64,000 nt of DNA from Melastoma dodecandrum (Eukaryota; Streptophyta; Magnoliopsida; Myrtales; Melastomataceae), in assembly GCA_029817715.1 (NCBI GenBank), contig JARUPY010000385.1:124001-188000 (forward strand), read 5' to 3'. The position numbers were made by a program, and so were the translations under genes. Shown one piece after another: positions 1 to 9,246 of this stretch (positions within the stretch are counted from its first letter, which is position 1; each line of letters opens with the position of its first letter). The notes beneath the pieces were generated by a model that worked only from the letters and a program-made list of their open reading frames with translations, was not told the origin of the DNA and ran no database searches.

Positions 1-337
1 AAAGCGTTGTCGAGATTGCCGTTTACCGCGGATGTTGAGGTGGGCCCGGACTATGGCGGGATCGCGGCGTTTACGGGCAGGTCTCGGGGCGGACCCGGGA
101 TCGTTTTACGGTGTTGCGACCCCGCCACAGCCACGCTTACGGTCTTTTCGCGTGTCGGGAGAAGATTAAGGATAATCTCGCCGGGACGGGGATCGCCGGC
201 GCCGCGCGAAGACTGGGGTGAAGGTGTCCGGCGCGCGCGCCGAAGCGTCCAGCTGGCGAGGCCGGATCGTGAATTGGGACCCGGCCCCGGAACACGACAC
301 GGAATGGGAGGTGTCGGGTGGGCTTTCCCACCCACCT

Positions 338-447
338 CCTCATCCTGAGGCGCCGGAGCGAAGCGGAGGCCTCGAAGGAGCCCTCCAAAAACCTCTTCGA
401 TCCCTGGAACCCTCCTTCGAGGCGGCTGCGCCACGCCTCTGGATGAG
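338..447. repeat. Interspersed palindromic repeat with 13-bp terminal inverted repeats
   Basis: The ends read cctcatcctgagg and cctctggatgagg, which are inverted copies matching at 12 of 13 positions. Inner arms gcctcgaaggag (from about 371) and ctccttcgagg (from about 412) are also inverted copies. The element is about 110 bp, has no coding capacity and looks like the small intergenic repeats common in Methylobacterium and Bradyrhizobium relatives (family knowledge, not searched). Confidence 0.6.
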
Positions 448-520
448 GGGCTTGTCTGGGATCACTCTGATGAACCAACCACAGGGCTGTCGTGTGCCGC
501 GGGGACGCGACGGTCCGACC

Positions 521-690
521 CGATACCGTTTCCGGTCGAACGCTTCGTCATCGCGAGCGCGGCGACGCGATCCAGGAATGCGCGACGCTGGAAAACATGG
601 CTCCGCCCTGGAGGGCTTCGCTGTGCCCGCAAAGACGGCGGAACCGATCAAATCCATCGGAAGCGGTATGACGCCATAGCGGTGCAAGAG
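521..690. repeat. Dispersed intergenic repeat, copy 1
   Basis: The 27 bases at 521-547 match, in inverted orientation and at 25 of 27 positions, bases 8954-8980 in the poxB upstream region. The match continues as a looser motif (agcg-rich, ending gcgatccag at about 566-575) that also recurs near 8861-8876. The right end is not sharply defined by eye. Confidence 0.55.
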
Positions 691-733
691 TGTCTCCCGC
701 GCAGCGAGACCAGCGGGATTGCCACCGCCGCAC

Positions 734-1525
734 TCACGCAGACGAGCGGGTCGGGTCGGGCAGGACGGCATCGCCGGACCCGCCGATCAGGGCGCGGTCG
801 CTCTCGTCCTTGAGCGTCACGCCGGTGAGGCCCAGGGTCAAGGCGCGGTCGAGCAGCCAGTGGAGCTTGAACGCCGCGCGATCGGGGGGCAGCCCCGCCG
901 GGCGCACGTTGGAGATGCAGTTCCGTTCTGCGTCCGAGCGGCCCGGCCGAGGGCCGAAGGTCAGGTAGACGCCCAGGCTGTCGGAGGCCGACAGGCCCGG
1001 CCGCTCGCCGATCAGCACGGCGACCGCCCGAACCCCGAGGGCGTGGCCGACCTCGTCGCCCAACGCCACCCGCGCCTGCCGGGCGATGACGACGGGCGCC
1101 AGCGCCCAGCCGGCCGTCTCGGCCAAGGGTTGGAAGGCTGCGACCACCGGTGCGGCATTCTCGTGGACTGCCCGAGCCGACAGGCCGTCCGCGACCACGA
1201 TGGCGACGTCGGCCTGCGCGGCGCGCGCCTGGAGCGCGGCGCGATCCTCGGCGGCGAGCCGGCGACCGAGATCCGGCCGGCGCAGATAGGTGGCCCGGTC
1301 GGGCGCCTGAGACGCCACCGTCAGCGGGGCGAAGCCGAGATCCGTCAGAGCCTCGGCGAGCGCAGGATCGTCGAGGGGCGTGTGGACGGCATCGCGGGCC
1401 TGCGCGTGATCGAGGCCGAAGCGCAGAACCTCCCGGGTCGGCAGGCCGCTGCCGACACGTCCGAGCCCGATCCGGGCTGGCGTCAGGCCGGCGAGCCGCC
1501 TCCAGATCGCGGCCGGGTCGCTCAT
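734..1525 (-). CDS. eutC: Ethanolamine ammonia-lyase small subunit
   Basis: This 263-aa protein is the light subunit of adenosylcobalamin-dependent ethanolamine ammonia-lyase, which splits ethanolamine into acetaldehyde and ammonia. The family signature DGLSA followed by a run ending in ERPGLSASDSLG, and the C-terminal RNCISNVRP and LGLTGVTLKDES stretches are all present. The ATG is chosen because it overlaps the eutB stop by 4 bases (ATGA), a sign of translational coupling; a longer open frame upstream of it is only the shadow of eutB. No eutA reactivase and no microcompartment shell genes are nearby, so this is the simple cytosolic version of the pathway. Confidence 0.95.
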   Translation of the reverse strand: MSDPAAIWRRLAGLTPARIGLGRVGSGLPTREVLRFGLDHAQARDAVHTPLDDPALAEALTDLGFAPLTVASQAPDRATYLRRPDLGRRLAAEDRAALQARAAQADVAIVVADGLSARAVHENAAPVVAAFQPLAETAGWALAPVVIARQARVALGDEVGHALGVRAVAVLIGERPGLSASDSLGVYLTFGPRPGRSDAERNCISNVRPAGLPPDRAAFKLHWLLDRALTLGLTGVTLKDESDRALIGGSGDAVLPDPTRSSA

Positions 1526-2901
1526 GCGGCGAGCTCCGGCGCCGATGACAGGAGCGGCGCTTCCGCGCCCTGAACCAGGGCGCCGGTCTCGTCCGTAAGG
1601 CCGATCCCGTTCAGCCAGGCTTCGAACTCGGGCGCGCGGCGCAGCCCGAGCACCTCGCGCAGGTAGAGGGAATCGTGAAACGAGGTCGATTGATAGTTCA
1701 GCATGACGTCGTCGGCCCCCGGCACGCCCATGATGTAGGTGACGCCCGCCGAAGCGAGCAGCGTCAACAGCGTGTCCATGTCGTCCTGATCGGCGTCGGC
1801 ATGGTTGGTGTAGCAGACGTCGCAGCCGAGCGGCAGGCCCATGAGCTTGCCGCAGAAGTGGTCCTCGAGGCCGGCCCGGATGATCTGCTTGCCGTCGTAG
1901 AGGTATTCGGGGCCGATGAAGCCCACGACCGTGTTGACGAGGAGCGGCTCGAACTCCCGCGCCACCGCGTAGGCGCGCGCCTCCATGGTCTGCTGGTCGA
2001 CGCCCCAATGGGCATCGGCCGAGAGGGCCGAGCCCTGGCCGGTCTCGAAGTACATGCAGTTGTCGCCGAGCGGCCCGCGTTTCAGCGCCCGGGCGGCCTC
2101 GTGCGCCTCCTGCAGGAGGGGCAGCGTCACGCCGAAGCTTGCATTCGCCTGCTCGGTCCCGGCGATCGACTGGAAGACGAGATCGACCGGCAGGCCCCGC
2201 TCCATGGCAGCGAGGGTCGTGGTCACGTGCGTGAGCACGCAGGATTGCGTCGGGATCGCGTGGCGGTCGATCAGCGCGTCCAGAAGCTGGAGCAGGTCGC
2301 CGATCGCCTGCACGGAATCGGAGGCCGGGTTGATGCCGATGACGGCATCGCCGCAGCCGTAGAGCAGGCCGTCGGCGACCGTGGCGGCGATGCCGTCAGG
2401 ATCGTCGGTCGGGTGGTTGGGCTGGAGCCGCACCGCCATGGTGCCGGGCAGGCCGATCGTGTTGCGGAACCGCGTGACGACCCGGCACTTCCGGGCCGCC
2501 AGGATGAGGTCCTGGTTGCGCATGATCTTGGAGACGGCGGCCGCCATCTCGGGCGTGAGGCCCGGGGCAAGCCGGGCCAACGTCTCCGGCGAGGCGGTGA
2601 GCAGGAATTCCCGGAAGTCGCCGACGGTGAGGTGTGCGATCTCCCGGAAGGCGGCACCGTCGTGGGTGTCGAGGATCAGGCGGGTGACGTCGTCGGTCTC
2701 GTAGGGGATCAGCGGCCGCGCCAGGATGTCGGCGAGGGGAACCTCGGCGAGGCACCAGCGCGCGGCGGCGTTCTCCTCCGCGGAGTCCGCCGCGACGCCC
2801 GCGAGCCGGTCGCCTGATCGGACCGGTGTCGCCTTCGCCATGAGCGCGGCGAGATCCGCAAAGGCGTGGGTGCGGGGGCCGACGACGTGACGATAGGCCA
2901 T
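1522..2901 (-). CDS. eutB: Ethanolamine ammonia-lyase large subunit
   Basis: At 459 aa this is full length for EutB, the catalytic TIM-barrel subunit that binds ethanolamine and, with EutC, adenosylcobalamin. Typical stretches are visible: YETDDVTRL, KIMRNQDLI, GLPGTMAVRLQPNHPTDD, GINPASDSV, TGQGSALSADAHWGVDQQT and CDVCYTNHADADQDD. It lies 63 bp downstream of the transglutaminase-like gene on the same strand and overlaps eutC by 4 bp, so all three may be co-transcribed. I see no room for a cobalamin riboswitch directly in front of it. Products would be acetaldehyde, oxidised elsewhere, and ammonia as a nitrogen source. Confidence 0.96.
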   Translation of the reverse strand: MAYRHVVGPRTHAFADLAALMAKATPVRSGDRLAGVAADSAEENAAARWCLAEVPLADILARPLIPYETDDVTRLILDTHDGAAFREIAHLTVGDFREFLLTASPETLARLAPGLTPEMAAAVSKIMRNQDLILAARKCRVVTRFRNTIGLPGTMAVRLQPNHPTDDPDGIAATVADGLLYGCGDAVIGINPASDSVQAIGDLLQLLDALIDRHAIPTQSCVLTHVTTTLAAMERGLPVDLVFQSIAGTEQANASFGVTLPLLQEAHEAARALKRGPLGDNCMYFETGQGSALSADAHWGVDQQTMEARAYAVAREFEPLLVNTVVGFIGPEYLYDGKQIIRAGLEDHFCGKLMGLPLGCDVCYTNHADADQDDMDTLLTLLASAGVTYIMGVPGADDVMLNYQSTSFHDSLYLREVLGLRRAPEFEAWLNGIGLTDETGALVQGAEAPLLSSAPELAA

Positions 2902-2964
2902 GCGGTCTGCTCCGGGGCAGGATCACAGGATCACAGAATAGGGCGATCCCGTGCCGTTGTCCGC

Positions 2965-3825
2965 TCAGGCCGCCCCGGCATGCGGCGCGGGGATCTCTGT
3001 GGAGATCGCGTCCACGGTGCGCGGCATTGGGCTGCCCTGCCCATCCGTGCGCTGAATCCGCACTTGCTGATTCACCGGCTGCATGTTGCCGAACGGCGTC
3101 GAGAAGGCGATCTCGGCGGCGTCGCGGCCGACGCCGATCCTCACCAGCCCGTCGAGATCGGCCTGCCGTGTGGCATCGAACAGCCACCAGCGGCCATCGA
3201 GATAGGCCTCGAACACCGCGTGGAAGTCGCTCGGCACGAGGCCGTGGGCGTAGCAGCTCACGAAACGGGCGGGGATGCCCAGCGCCCGGCAGAAGGCGGT
3301 GCCGATATGGGCGAAGTCGCGGCAGACGCCGGCCCGCTTGAGCAGCGACTCGTCCGCGGTCGTCTCACCGTCACTGGTGCCGGGCTGGTAGGTGATGTGA
3401 TCGTGGATCCAGTTGCAGATCTGGTTCACGCGCGCATGGCCCTTCGGCAGGGCGCCGAACTCGGCCTGCGCGAAGGGCGTCAGGCGGTCGGACGAGACGA
3501 AGCGGCTCGGCAGCAGGAAGGGCAGAATGTCGAGGGGCAATTGCCCGACCGGCGTCTCGTTGATCGTTGCGGGATCGGCCCGGTGGACCGTGAGATCGAC
3601 CTCTGCACTGTATTCCAGCGCGAACTGGCCCGTGGGGACGTTGAGGCCGAGATAGCGGTTCTGGAGATCCGGCGTGATGTAGATGTCGCGCTTCAGGTTC
3701 GGCGTCAGGACCAGGCTCTCGCTCAGGATCTCGACGCTCTTCAGCCGGGCCACCTCCAGATTGAAGATGAAGGTCGTATCCGAGAGGATATTGTAGGACA
3801 GGCTGCAACCAAGCGTGTAGCGCAT
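2965..3825 (-). CDS. Transglutaminase-like cysteine protease family protein
   Basis: This 286-aa protein has the bacterial transglutaminase-like architecture: an N-terminal beta-sandwich region (about residues 1-130) and a C-terminal transglutaminase-like core. The catalytic triad can be read as Cys in AGVCRDFAH, His in SDFHAVFEAYL and Asp in WWLFDATR. There is no signal peptide, so it is probably cytosolic. The start at 3825 is preferred over a longer frame because GGAGA sits at the right distance and the extra N-terminus looks like noise. Bacterial members act as proteases or amidases; the substrate is unknown. It sits between lutC and eutB, all on one strand. Confidence 0.85.
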   Translation of the reverse strand: MRYTLGCSLSYNILSDTTFIFNLEVARLKSVEILSESLVLTPNLKRDIYITPDLQNRYLGLNVPTGQFALEYSAEVDLTVHRADPATINETPVGQLPLDILPFLLPSRFVSSDRLTPFAQAEFGALPKGHARVNQICNWIHDHITYQPGTSDGETTADESLLKRAGVCRDFAHIGTAFCRALGIPARFVSCYAHGLVPSDFHAVFEAYLDGRWWLFDATRQADLDGLVRIGVGRDAAEIAFSTPFGNMQPVNQQVRIQRTDGQGSPMPRTVDAISTEIPAPHAGAA

Positions 3826-3965
3826 CGGATCTCCTTGCCGGACGACGGCCCGTCGTCCGTCCAAGCAAGCCGCGCGCCCGATCGGCGGTTCCGGTTCAGT
3901 GGCCGTTCGATCGGGGCAGACGACGTTGTCAGGCTGCGCCCGCACGGACGGCGGCCGGAGCGGGA

Positions 3966-4571
3966 TCAGCCGCGCGCTGCGGCGCCGCGCGGGAGCATCA
4001 GCACCGTTAATGAGCGCACGCCCTGCGCCCCGTGGATCAGCACGCCCTCGATGTCGGCGGTGGCGGAGGGTCCGGTGTGGAGCACCGCGTAGGCCGAGCG
4101 GCCGAATTCGGGCCGGCGGTAGGCCGCCTGGACGTTCGGCAGGATGTCGGCCGGGTCGAGCAGCACGACGAGGTGCTGGGCGAGATAAGCCACGGCGTTC
4201 ACGATCAGCTGGTCCTGCGTGAACAGCACCGAGCCGGTCTCGGCGATGCCGAACACGGCCCGGACCACCGCCACGTCGACATCCTCGACCTCCTGCGGGT
4301 AGCGGACGGCCCGCAGGTCGCGGTTGCCCGTCAGCTCCGGAACCGCGGAGGCGATCACCTTGGCGGCGTCGAGCCGGTCCCGGACGCCCGCGAACGCGTC
4401 GCCCGCGCCCGGCGCGGCGACACGGCCGCCCATGCGCTTCAAGCGTTCGCCGAACTCGGCCACGTGGTCCTCACCGACCAGGGGCGCGAACAGCGGCACC
4501 TCCGGCAGCGGAAAATCGCCACCTGGCCGGTTCCGGCGGATGTCGGCGAGGATCGCGTCGCGGGCGCTCAC
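3966..4571 (-). CDS. lutC: Lactate utilization protein C (LUD domain)
   Basis: This 201-aa protein is the LUD-domain (DUF162) subunit of the LutABC L-lactate oxidation complex, which converts lactate to pyruvate. Family features include VRAVFGIAETGSVLF and the C-terminal GPSATADIEGVLIHGAQGVRSL stretch split around the domain core. The GTG start overlaps the lutB stop (GTGA), indicating translational coupling. LutC follows lutA and lutB in the usual order. Confidence 0.92.
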   Translation of the reverse strand: MSARDAILADIRRNRPGGDFPLPEVPLFAPLVGEDHVAEFGERLKRMGGRVAAPGAGDAFAGVRDRLDAAKVIASAVPELTGNRDLRAVRYPQEVEDVDVAVVRAVFGIAETGSVLFTQDQLIVNAVAYLAQHLVVLLDPADILPNVQAAYRRPEFGRSAYAVLHTGPSATADIEGVLIHGAQGVRSLTVLMLPRGAAARG

Positions 4572-6139
4572 GATTGCGTCCCCTTCATCCGGTTCTGCTT
4601 GTACCACGCGTGGAAGGTCTGGCGCGGGGCTTCCGGCATCTCGCGCTTCTTCCCCCAGGTGTTGAGCGGGTTGTAGACCGCGAAGCGCGGCAGCACCTTG
4701 AGGGCTGAATCCGCCGCGCCGATCGCCGCCCGGTAGGCGGCCGGACGCGACAGCACCGCGCCCGCGGCCTTCATCATGCCCTGCTTGAGCGCCGGGATCT
4801 GGTGCTCCTCGACCAGCACCTTGCGCCACGCGAAGATCTGCTCGTGGATGTTGATCTTCACCGGGCAGACGTTGGTGCAGGAGCCGTTCATCGTCGAAGA
4901 GAACGGCAGGGTCGAGTATTTCCGCTTGTTGAAGGTCGGATCGATGATCAGCCCGATCGGCCCGGAATAGGTCGCCCCGTAGGAGAGGCCGCCCGAGCGC
5001 CGGTAGACCGGGCAGGTGTTCATGCAGGCGCCGCAGCGGATGCACTTCAGGGAGGTCCAGAACTCCTCCATGCCGAGCCGTTCCGAGCGGCCATTGTCGA
5101 CCAGCACCATGTGCATCTCGGTGCCCTTCCGGGGCGCGCGGAAATGCGAGGTGTATTGGGTGATCGGCGAGCCGAGGGCCGAGCGCGACAGCAGGCGAAT
5201 GAAGACGCCGAGATGCTCGACCTTCGGGATGATCTTCTCGATGCCGATCGAGTGGATCTGCAGCGGCGGGACGTTGCCGGACAGGTCGGCATTGCCCTCG
5301 TTGGTGCAGGTGACGACCGAGCCGGTCTCCGCGATGGCGAAGTTGCAGCCGGTCATGCCGGCATCGGCCTTCAGGATGTAGGGCCGGGTCGTCTCGCGCT
5401 GGCTCTCGGCGAGGTAATGGGCGTCGTCGTTGTCGGGGTCGGTGCCGAGAGTCTTCGCAAAGACCTCGGCCACGTCCATGCGGGTCTTGTGGACCGCCGG
5501 GGCGACGACGTGGCTGGGCTCCTCGTTGTCGAGCTGCTGGATCCGTTCGCCGAGATCGGTCTCGATGATCTCGATGCCGTTGGCCGCCATGTGATGGCGG
5601 AAGCCGCATTCCTCGGTGAGCATCGACTTCGATTTGACCAGCGTCTTGGCGCCGCGGCTACGCAGGATCTCCAGCACGATGCGGTTGTGATCCGCCCCGT
5701 CCTTCGCCCAGTGAACATGGACGCCGTTCGCCTTCGCGGCGGCCTCGAACTGTTCGAGGTAGCGGTCGAGGTGGCTAAGGGTGTGCGTCTTGATCTGGGA
5801 GGCCAACTCGCGCAGCTCCTCCCATTCCGGGATGCCGTGGGCGGAGACGTCGCGCTTCTTGCGTAGGTCCCACAGGCGCTCGTCGTGGGCCGCCTGATGG
5901 AGCGGCGCGGCCAGGAAGCGCTCGGCGGCCTCGGCCTGATCGATCGGCCGGTCGCCGCGGATCTTGGCGCCGCGGGGCTGAGGCTCACGGACCTGCGGGG
6001 CGCGGATCGGCTTCGAGGCAGCCTCGGCGTGCTGGAGCCGGGCCCCGTCCGGCGCGCGCTCGCTTTCGTCGTCGGCCGCGCGGACCTCCGGATGGATGAC
6101 GCCCTCGCGCTCGCGCGGGTTCAGATCCTCGACGCTCAT
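4568..6139 (-). CDS. lutB: Lactate utilization iron-sulfur protein B
   Basis: This 523-aa protein is the LutB (YkgF-like) subunit: a LUD domain (roughly residues 110-330, with GMTGCNFAIAETGSVVTCTN) followed by a two-cluster ferredoxin domain, seen as CIRCGACMNTCP and the later CTNVCPVKINIHEQ. It carries electrons from lactate oxidation to the membrane chain. The start at 6139 overlaps the lutA stop (ATGA). The first ~60 residues, rich in Glu, Arg and Pro, are an extension compared with the usual ~475-aa LutB; they may be poorly conserved linker or an upstream misreading, but the 4-bp overlap favours this start. Confidence 0.93.
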   Translation of the reverse strand: MSVEDLNPREREGVIHPEVRAADDESERAPDGARLQHAEAASKPIRAPQVREPQPRGAKIRGDRPIDQAEAAERFLAAPLHQAAHDERLWDLRKKRDVSAHGIPEWEELRELASQIKTHTLSHLDRYLEQFEAAAKANGVHVHWAKDGADHNRIVLEILRSRGAKTLVKSKSMLTEECGFRHHMAANGIEIIETDLGERIQQLDNEEPSHVVAPAVHKTRMDVAEVFAKTLGTDPDNDDAHYLAESQRETTRPYILKADAGMTGCNFAIAETGSVVTCTNEGNADLSGNVPPLQIHSIGIEKIIPKVEHLGVFIRLLSRSALGSPITQYTSHFRAPRKGTEMHMVLVDNGRSERLGMEEFWTSLKCIRCGACMNTCPVYRRSGGLSYGATYSGPIGLIIDPTFNKRKYSTLPFSSTMNGSCTNVCPVKINIHEQIFAWRKVLVEEHQIPALKQGMMKAAGAVLSRPAAYRAAIGAADSALKVLPRFAVYNPLNTWGKKREMPEAPRQTFHAWYKQNRMKGTQS

Positions 6140-6879
6140 GCGGCGGCTCCGTTCAGCACCTGCGCGATATGGATGTACTTCAGGGGCAGCCCCAGGCGCT
6201 CGGCGCAGCCCTTCTGGTGCATCAGGCAGGAGGAATCGGCCGACACGACGTATTCGGCGCCGGCCCGGTTCTGATCGGCAACCTTGTCGTAGCCCATCTT
6301 GGCGGACACGGCGGGCTCGAACACCGAGAAGGTGCCGCCAAAACCGCAGCACTCGTCCGGCCGGGCGAGATCGACCAGCTCGACGCCATCGACGAGGCGC
6401 AGCAGGTCGAGGGGCTTCGAGTAGTAGGGCTTCACCAGCTCGGAAGGCCGGGCGTGGTGGATGCCGCGCAGGGCGTTGCAGTTGGTGTGATAGGCGACCT
6501 TGTGGGGGAAGCTGGCCCAGGGCAGCGCCTCGACCTTCAGCACGTCGTGCAGGAACTCGACCAGCTCGTAGGTGCTGGCGCGGACCTTCTTGACCTCATC
6601 GGTCTGCGGGATCGCGGTCAGGTGCTCGCGGACCTGATGGACGCAGGATCCGGAGGGCGCCACCACGTAGTCGAAGCCCGAGAAGTTCTTGACGAACAAG
6701 GCTTCGGTGGCGGCGGCCTCGGCGTGGCAGCCGGTGTTGGTCATAGGCTGCCCGCAGCAGGTCTGGTCGAACGGATACTCCACCGTGCAGCCGAGCCGCT
6801 CCAGCAGCTCCAACGTGGCGATCCCGACCTCCGGCTCGAAGGCATCGACGTAGCACGGCACGAACAGGCCGACCCGCAT
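6136..6879 (-). CDS. lutA: Lactate utilization protein A (CCG-domain)
   Basis: This 247-aa protein is LutA, with two cysteine-rich CCG motifs (FDQTCCGQPMTNTGC around residue 40 and ARPDECCGFGG around residue 175) that bind an unusual iron-sulfur cluster, as in the glycolate oxidase and heterodisulfide reductase families. It heads lutABC and lies 66 bp downstream of poxB on the same strand. A pyruvate oxidase directly upstream of a lactate-to-pyruvate oxidase suggests a respiratory lactate-pyruvate-acetate route. Confidence 0.93.
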   Translation of the reverse strand: MRVGLFVPCYVDAFEPEVGIATLELLERLGCTVEYPFDQTCCGQPMTNTGCHAEAAATEALFVKNFSGFDYVVAPSGSCVHQVREHLTAIPQTDEVKKVRASTYELVEFLHDVLKVEALPWASFPHKVAYHTNCNALRGIHHARPSELVKPYYSKPLDLLRLVDGVELVDLARPDECCGFGGTFSVFEPAVSAKMGYDKVADQNRAGAEYVVSADSSCLMHQKGCAERLGLPLKYIHIAQVLNGAAA

Positions 6880-6945
6880 GGTCCGGAACCTCCCTGGATC
6901 GCCCGCTCCGCTGGTCTGGAACGGTTCGAGACTGATAGAGAGGGT

Positions 6946-8676
6946 TTACCGGATGAGGTTGGTCTTGGCGAGGTCGAGGACCGCGTCACCGCGTCCATCC
7001 ATGACGGCGCGCAGGACATACAGGCTGAAGCCCTTGACCTGCTGGCCATCGATCTTGGGCGGCATCGAGAGTTCGTCGCGGGCGGTGCGGACGTCGAGGA
7101 GCGACGGGCCGTCGAAGGCCAGGAACTCGCGCATCGCCCCCGGCAGCTCGGCCGGATCCTCGACCCGCAGGGCGAAGATCCCGGCGGCGCGCGACATCGC
7201 GGCGAAGTCCGGGTTGTCGAGGGCGACGCCGGTCTCGAGATAGCCGGCGGCCTTCATCTCCAGCTCGACGAAGCCGAGGGTGCCGTTGTTGAAGACCACG
7301 ACCTTCAGCGGCAGCCGATGCTGGCGCAGGGTCAAAAAGTCGCCCATCAGCATGGCGAAGCCGCCATCGCCGCAGAGCGCGATCACCTGCCGGTCGGGCT
7401 GGGAGGCCTGGACGCCGATGCCCTGCGACAGGGCGTTGGCCATCGAGCCATGAACCCAGGAACCGAGGAGCCGACGTCGCCCGTTCATCGCGAGGTAGCG
7501 CGCCGCCCAGATCGTCGGCGTGCCGACATCGGCGGTGAACACGGCATCCTCCGACGCCATCTCGCTGATCGTGCGGGCCAGATATTGAGGGTGGAGGGGA
7601 CCCCCCGCCTTGCCGGTGGCGAGTTCGTCGAGCCCGGTGCGCGCCTTGGCGTAGTGCTTCAGGCTGGCATCCAAGAAGGACCGGTCTGCCTTCGGCTTCA
7701 GCCGCGGCAGCAGCGCCCGCAGTGTCGCGCCGACATCGCCCACTAGGCCCAGCTCGATCCGGCAGCGTCGGCCAAGCTCCGACGGGCGCAGATCAATCTG
7801 CGCGACCTTCGCCTCCTGCGGGTAGAACTGCTTGTAGGGGAAGCCGGTCCCGAGGAGCAGCAGGGTGTCGCAGGCCATCATGGCGGCGTAGCCTGACGCG
7901 TAGCCGATCAGGCCGGTCATGCCGACATCGTAGGGGTTGTCGAACTCGACGAACTCCTTGCCGCCGAGCGCATGGACGATCGGGCTCTTGAGGGCCTCGG
8001 CGAGTTGCAGAAGCTCGGCATGGGCGCCGGCGCAGCCGCGCCCGCAGAGGAGCGTCACCCGGTTGCCCGCGTTGAGCATCGCCGCCAGGGCATCGAGCTC
8101 CGGATCCGCCGGTCGAACCACCGGCTTGGCGGGGATCAACCCGGCCCGGGGCGCCAGCGCGCGCTTCGGCGCATCACGCAGAGCCACGTCGCCCGGCAGG
8201 ACGATCACCGCGACACCGCCCTCCCCGACCGCCGCGCGGATCGCGTTCTCGAGGACGAAGGGCATCTGGGCCGGGTCGGAGATCAACTCGCAATAATGGC
8301 TGCACTCGCGAAACAGCTCGGTCGGCCTTGTCTCCTGGAAATAGCCCGAGCCGATCTCGGGCGACGGGATATGGGCGGCGATCGCCAGCACCGGCGTGCG
8401 GCTGCGATGCGCGTCGTAGAGCCCGTTGATGAGGTGCAGGTTGCCCGGACCGCAGGAGCCGGCACAGACCGCGAGCCGTCCGGTCACCTGCGCCTCCCCG
8501 GCGGCCGCGAAGGCGGCGGCCTCCTCGTGGCGGGTGTGGATCCACTCGATTTTCCCGCGCGCCCGAAGCGCTTCCGTGATTCCGTTCAGGCTGTCGCCCA
8601 CCACCCCGTAGATGCGGGCGACGCCCGCTTCCTGAAGGGTCTCGGCGACGACGTCGGCGACGTTGCTGATGCGCAT
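6946..8676 (-). CDS. poxB: Ubiquinone-dependent pyruvate dehydrogenase (pyruvate oxidase)
   Basis: This 576-aa thiamine diphosphate enzyme oxidises pyruvate to acetate and CO2 and passes electrons to quinone at the membrane. The N-terminal pyrimidine-binding domain has the catalytic Glu near residue 51 ([10 protein letters not shown]). The diphosphate motif starts at [12 protein letters not shown] and ends with FNN about 30 residues later. The C-terminus ([10 protein letters not shown], then DLAKTN) resembles the lipid-binding, membrane-docking tail of Escherichia coli PoxB, which argues for pyruvate oxidase rather than acetolactate synthase. The ATG at 8676 fits the family start; upstream frame has no domain. 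A 570-bp intergenic region lies upstream. Confidence 0.9.
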   Translation of the reverse strand: MRISNVADVVAETLQEAGVARIYGVVGDSLNGITEALRARGKIEWIHTRHEEAAAFAAAGEAQVTGRLAVCAGSCGPGNLHLINGLYDAHRSRTPVLAIAAHIPSPEIGSGYFQETRPTELFRECSHYCELISDPAQMPFVLENAIRAAVGEGGVAVIVLPGDVALRDAPKRALAPRAGLIPAKPVVRPADPELDALAAMLNAGNRVTLLCGRGCAGAHAELLQLAEALKSPIVHALGGKEFVEFDNPYDVGMTGLIGYASGYAAMMACDTLLLLGTGFPYKQFYPQEAKVAQIDLRPSELGRRCRIELGLVGDVGATLRALLPRLKPKADRSFLDASLKHYAKARTGLDELATGKAGGPLHPQYLARTISEMASEDAVFTADVGTPTIWAARYLAMNGRRRLLGSWVHGSMANALSQGIGVQASQPDRQVIALCGDGGFAMLMGDFLTLRQHRLPLKVVVFNNGTLGFVELEMKAAGYLETGVALDNPDFAAMSRAAGIFALRVEDPAELPGAMREFLAFDGPSLLDVRTARDELSMPPKIDGQQVKGFSLYVLRAVMDGRGDAVLDLAKTNLIR

Positions 8677-9246
8677 GATCGGGCTCCGCGTTCGGGCAGG
8701 AAGCAGGGATGTGGGACCGGGCGCCGGGATGTCACCCCGCGCCGGTGTCGTCGGCGATGGGGGCTTGGGACTGATGCGGCCGGGTCTGCGAGCCGATGCG
8801 GGGCTGACACGCAATACCATTTCCTGCCGATCACATCGGCGCAGCCGTTTTCGCGCGTAGAGCGAAGCGATCCAGCCAGCGCCACGCGTCCGGTCATGGC
8901 GCGACCCTGGGTCACTTCGCTGCGCTCGTGAAGACGGTGACGGGCGCCGCAACCGAAGCGTTCGACCGAAAACGGCATCGCTTCGGATCCGTACAGCGCG
9001 CCTCTTCCCGGACAGGTGAGGCGTGAGCGGAACCTGATCCGGACCCAGCACAAGACGCGCCGCGCGAGCGGCACAGGTTGGCCGAACGGACGCTTCGCGA
9101 CATCATGCGCCGGGGCCCGGGTCGCATTCCGCTGCCTGCGCCCGGGAAAGGAGCAGCGCCTCGATGGGCGTTCGCCGCGCCCTCTGCCCCGCCGAGGATC
9201 CTCCACGCGACGCCCCAGATCCCCGACCCTGCCGGCCGCGGTCGGC
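8677..9246. other. 570-bp intergenic region with a dispersed repeat
   Basis: This region is upstream of poxB and downstream of the HerA-like gene, both on the minus strand. I see no supportable gene. It contains the second copy of the dispersed repeat described separately (about 8855-8980). A poxB promoter must be here, but I could not pick clear -35/-10 boxes. Confidence 0.6.
8855..8980. repeat. Dispersed intergenic repeat, copy 2
   Basis: Bases 8954-8980 are an inverted copy (25 of 27) of 521-547. Inside the element, a motif close to gagcgaagcgatccag at 8861-8876 recurs in inverted form around 8907-8927, giving a partly palindromic mosaic of the type that often mediates mRNA end formation or spreads as a non-autonomous element. 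Confidence 0.55.

Larger units (their letters stand above)
1..733. other. Non-coding stretch with interspersed repeats
   Basis: I see no convincing gene in this stretch; the open frames here have no recognisable domains and poor start contexts. It contains two repeat-like elements, listed separately (338-447 and about 521-690). The right edge abuts the stop codon of eutC, which reads in from the other side, so this region is downstream of that operon. Confidence 0.6.

Noticed and set aside
7..730. Several overlapping frames of 60-150 codons at the left edge
   Set aside because: No recognisable protein, and they overlap intergenic repeat elements.
2902..2964. Cobalamin riboswitch before eutB
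   Set aside because: The gap is only 63 bp and lacks a B12-box-like sequence.
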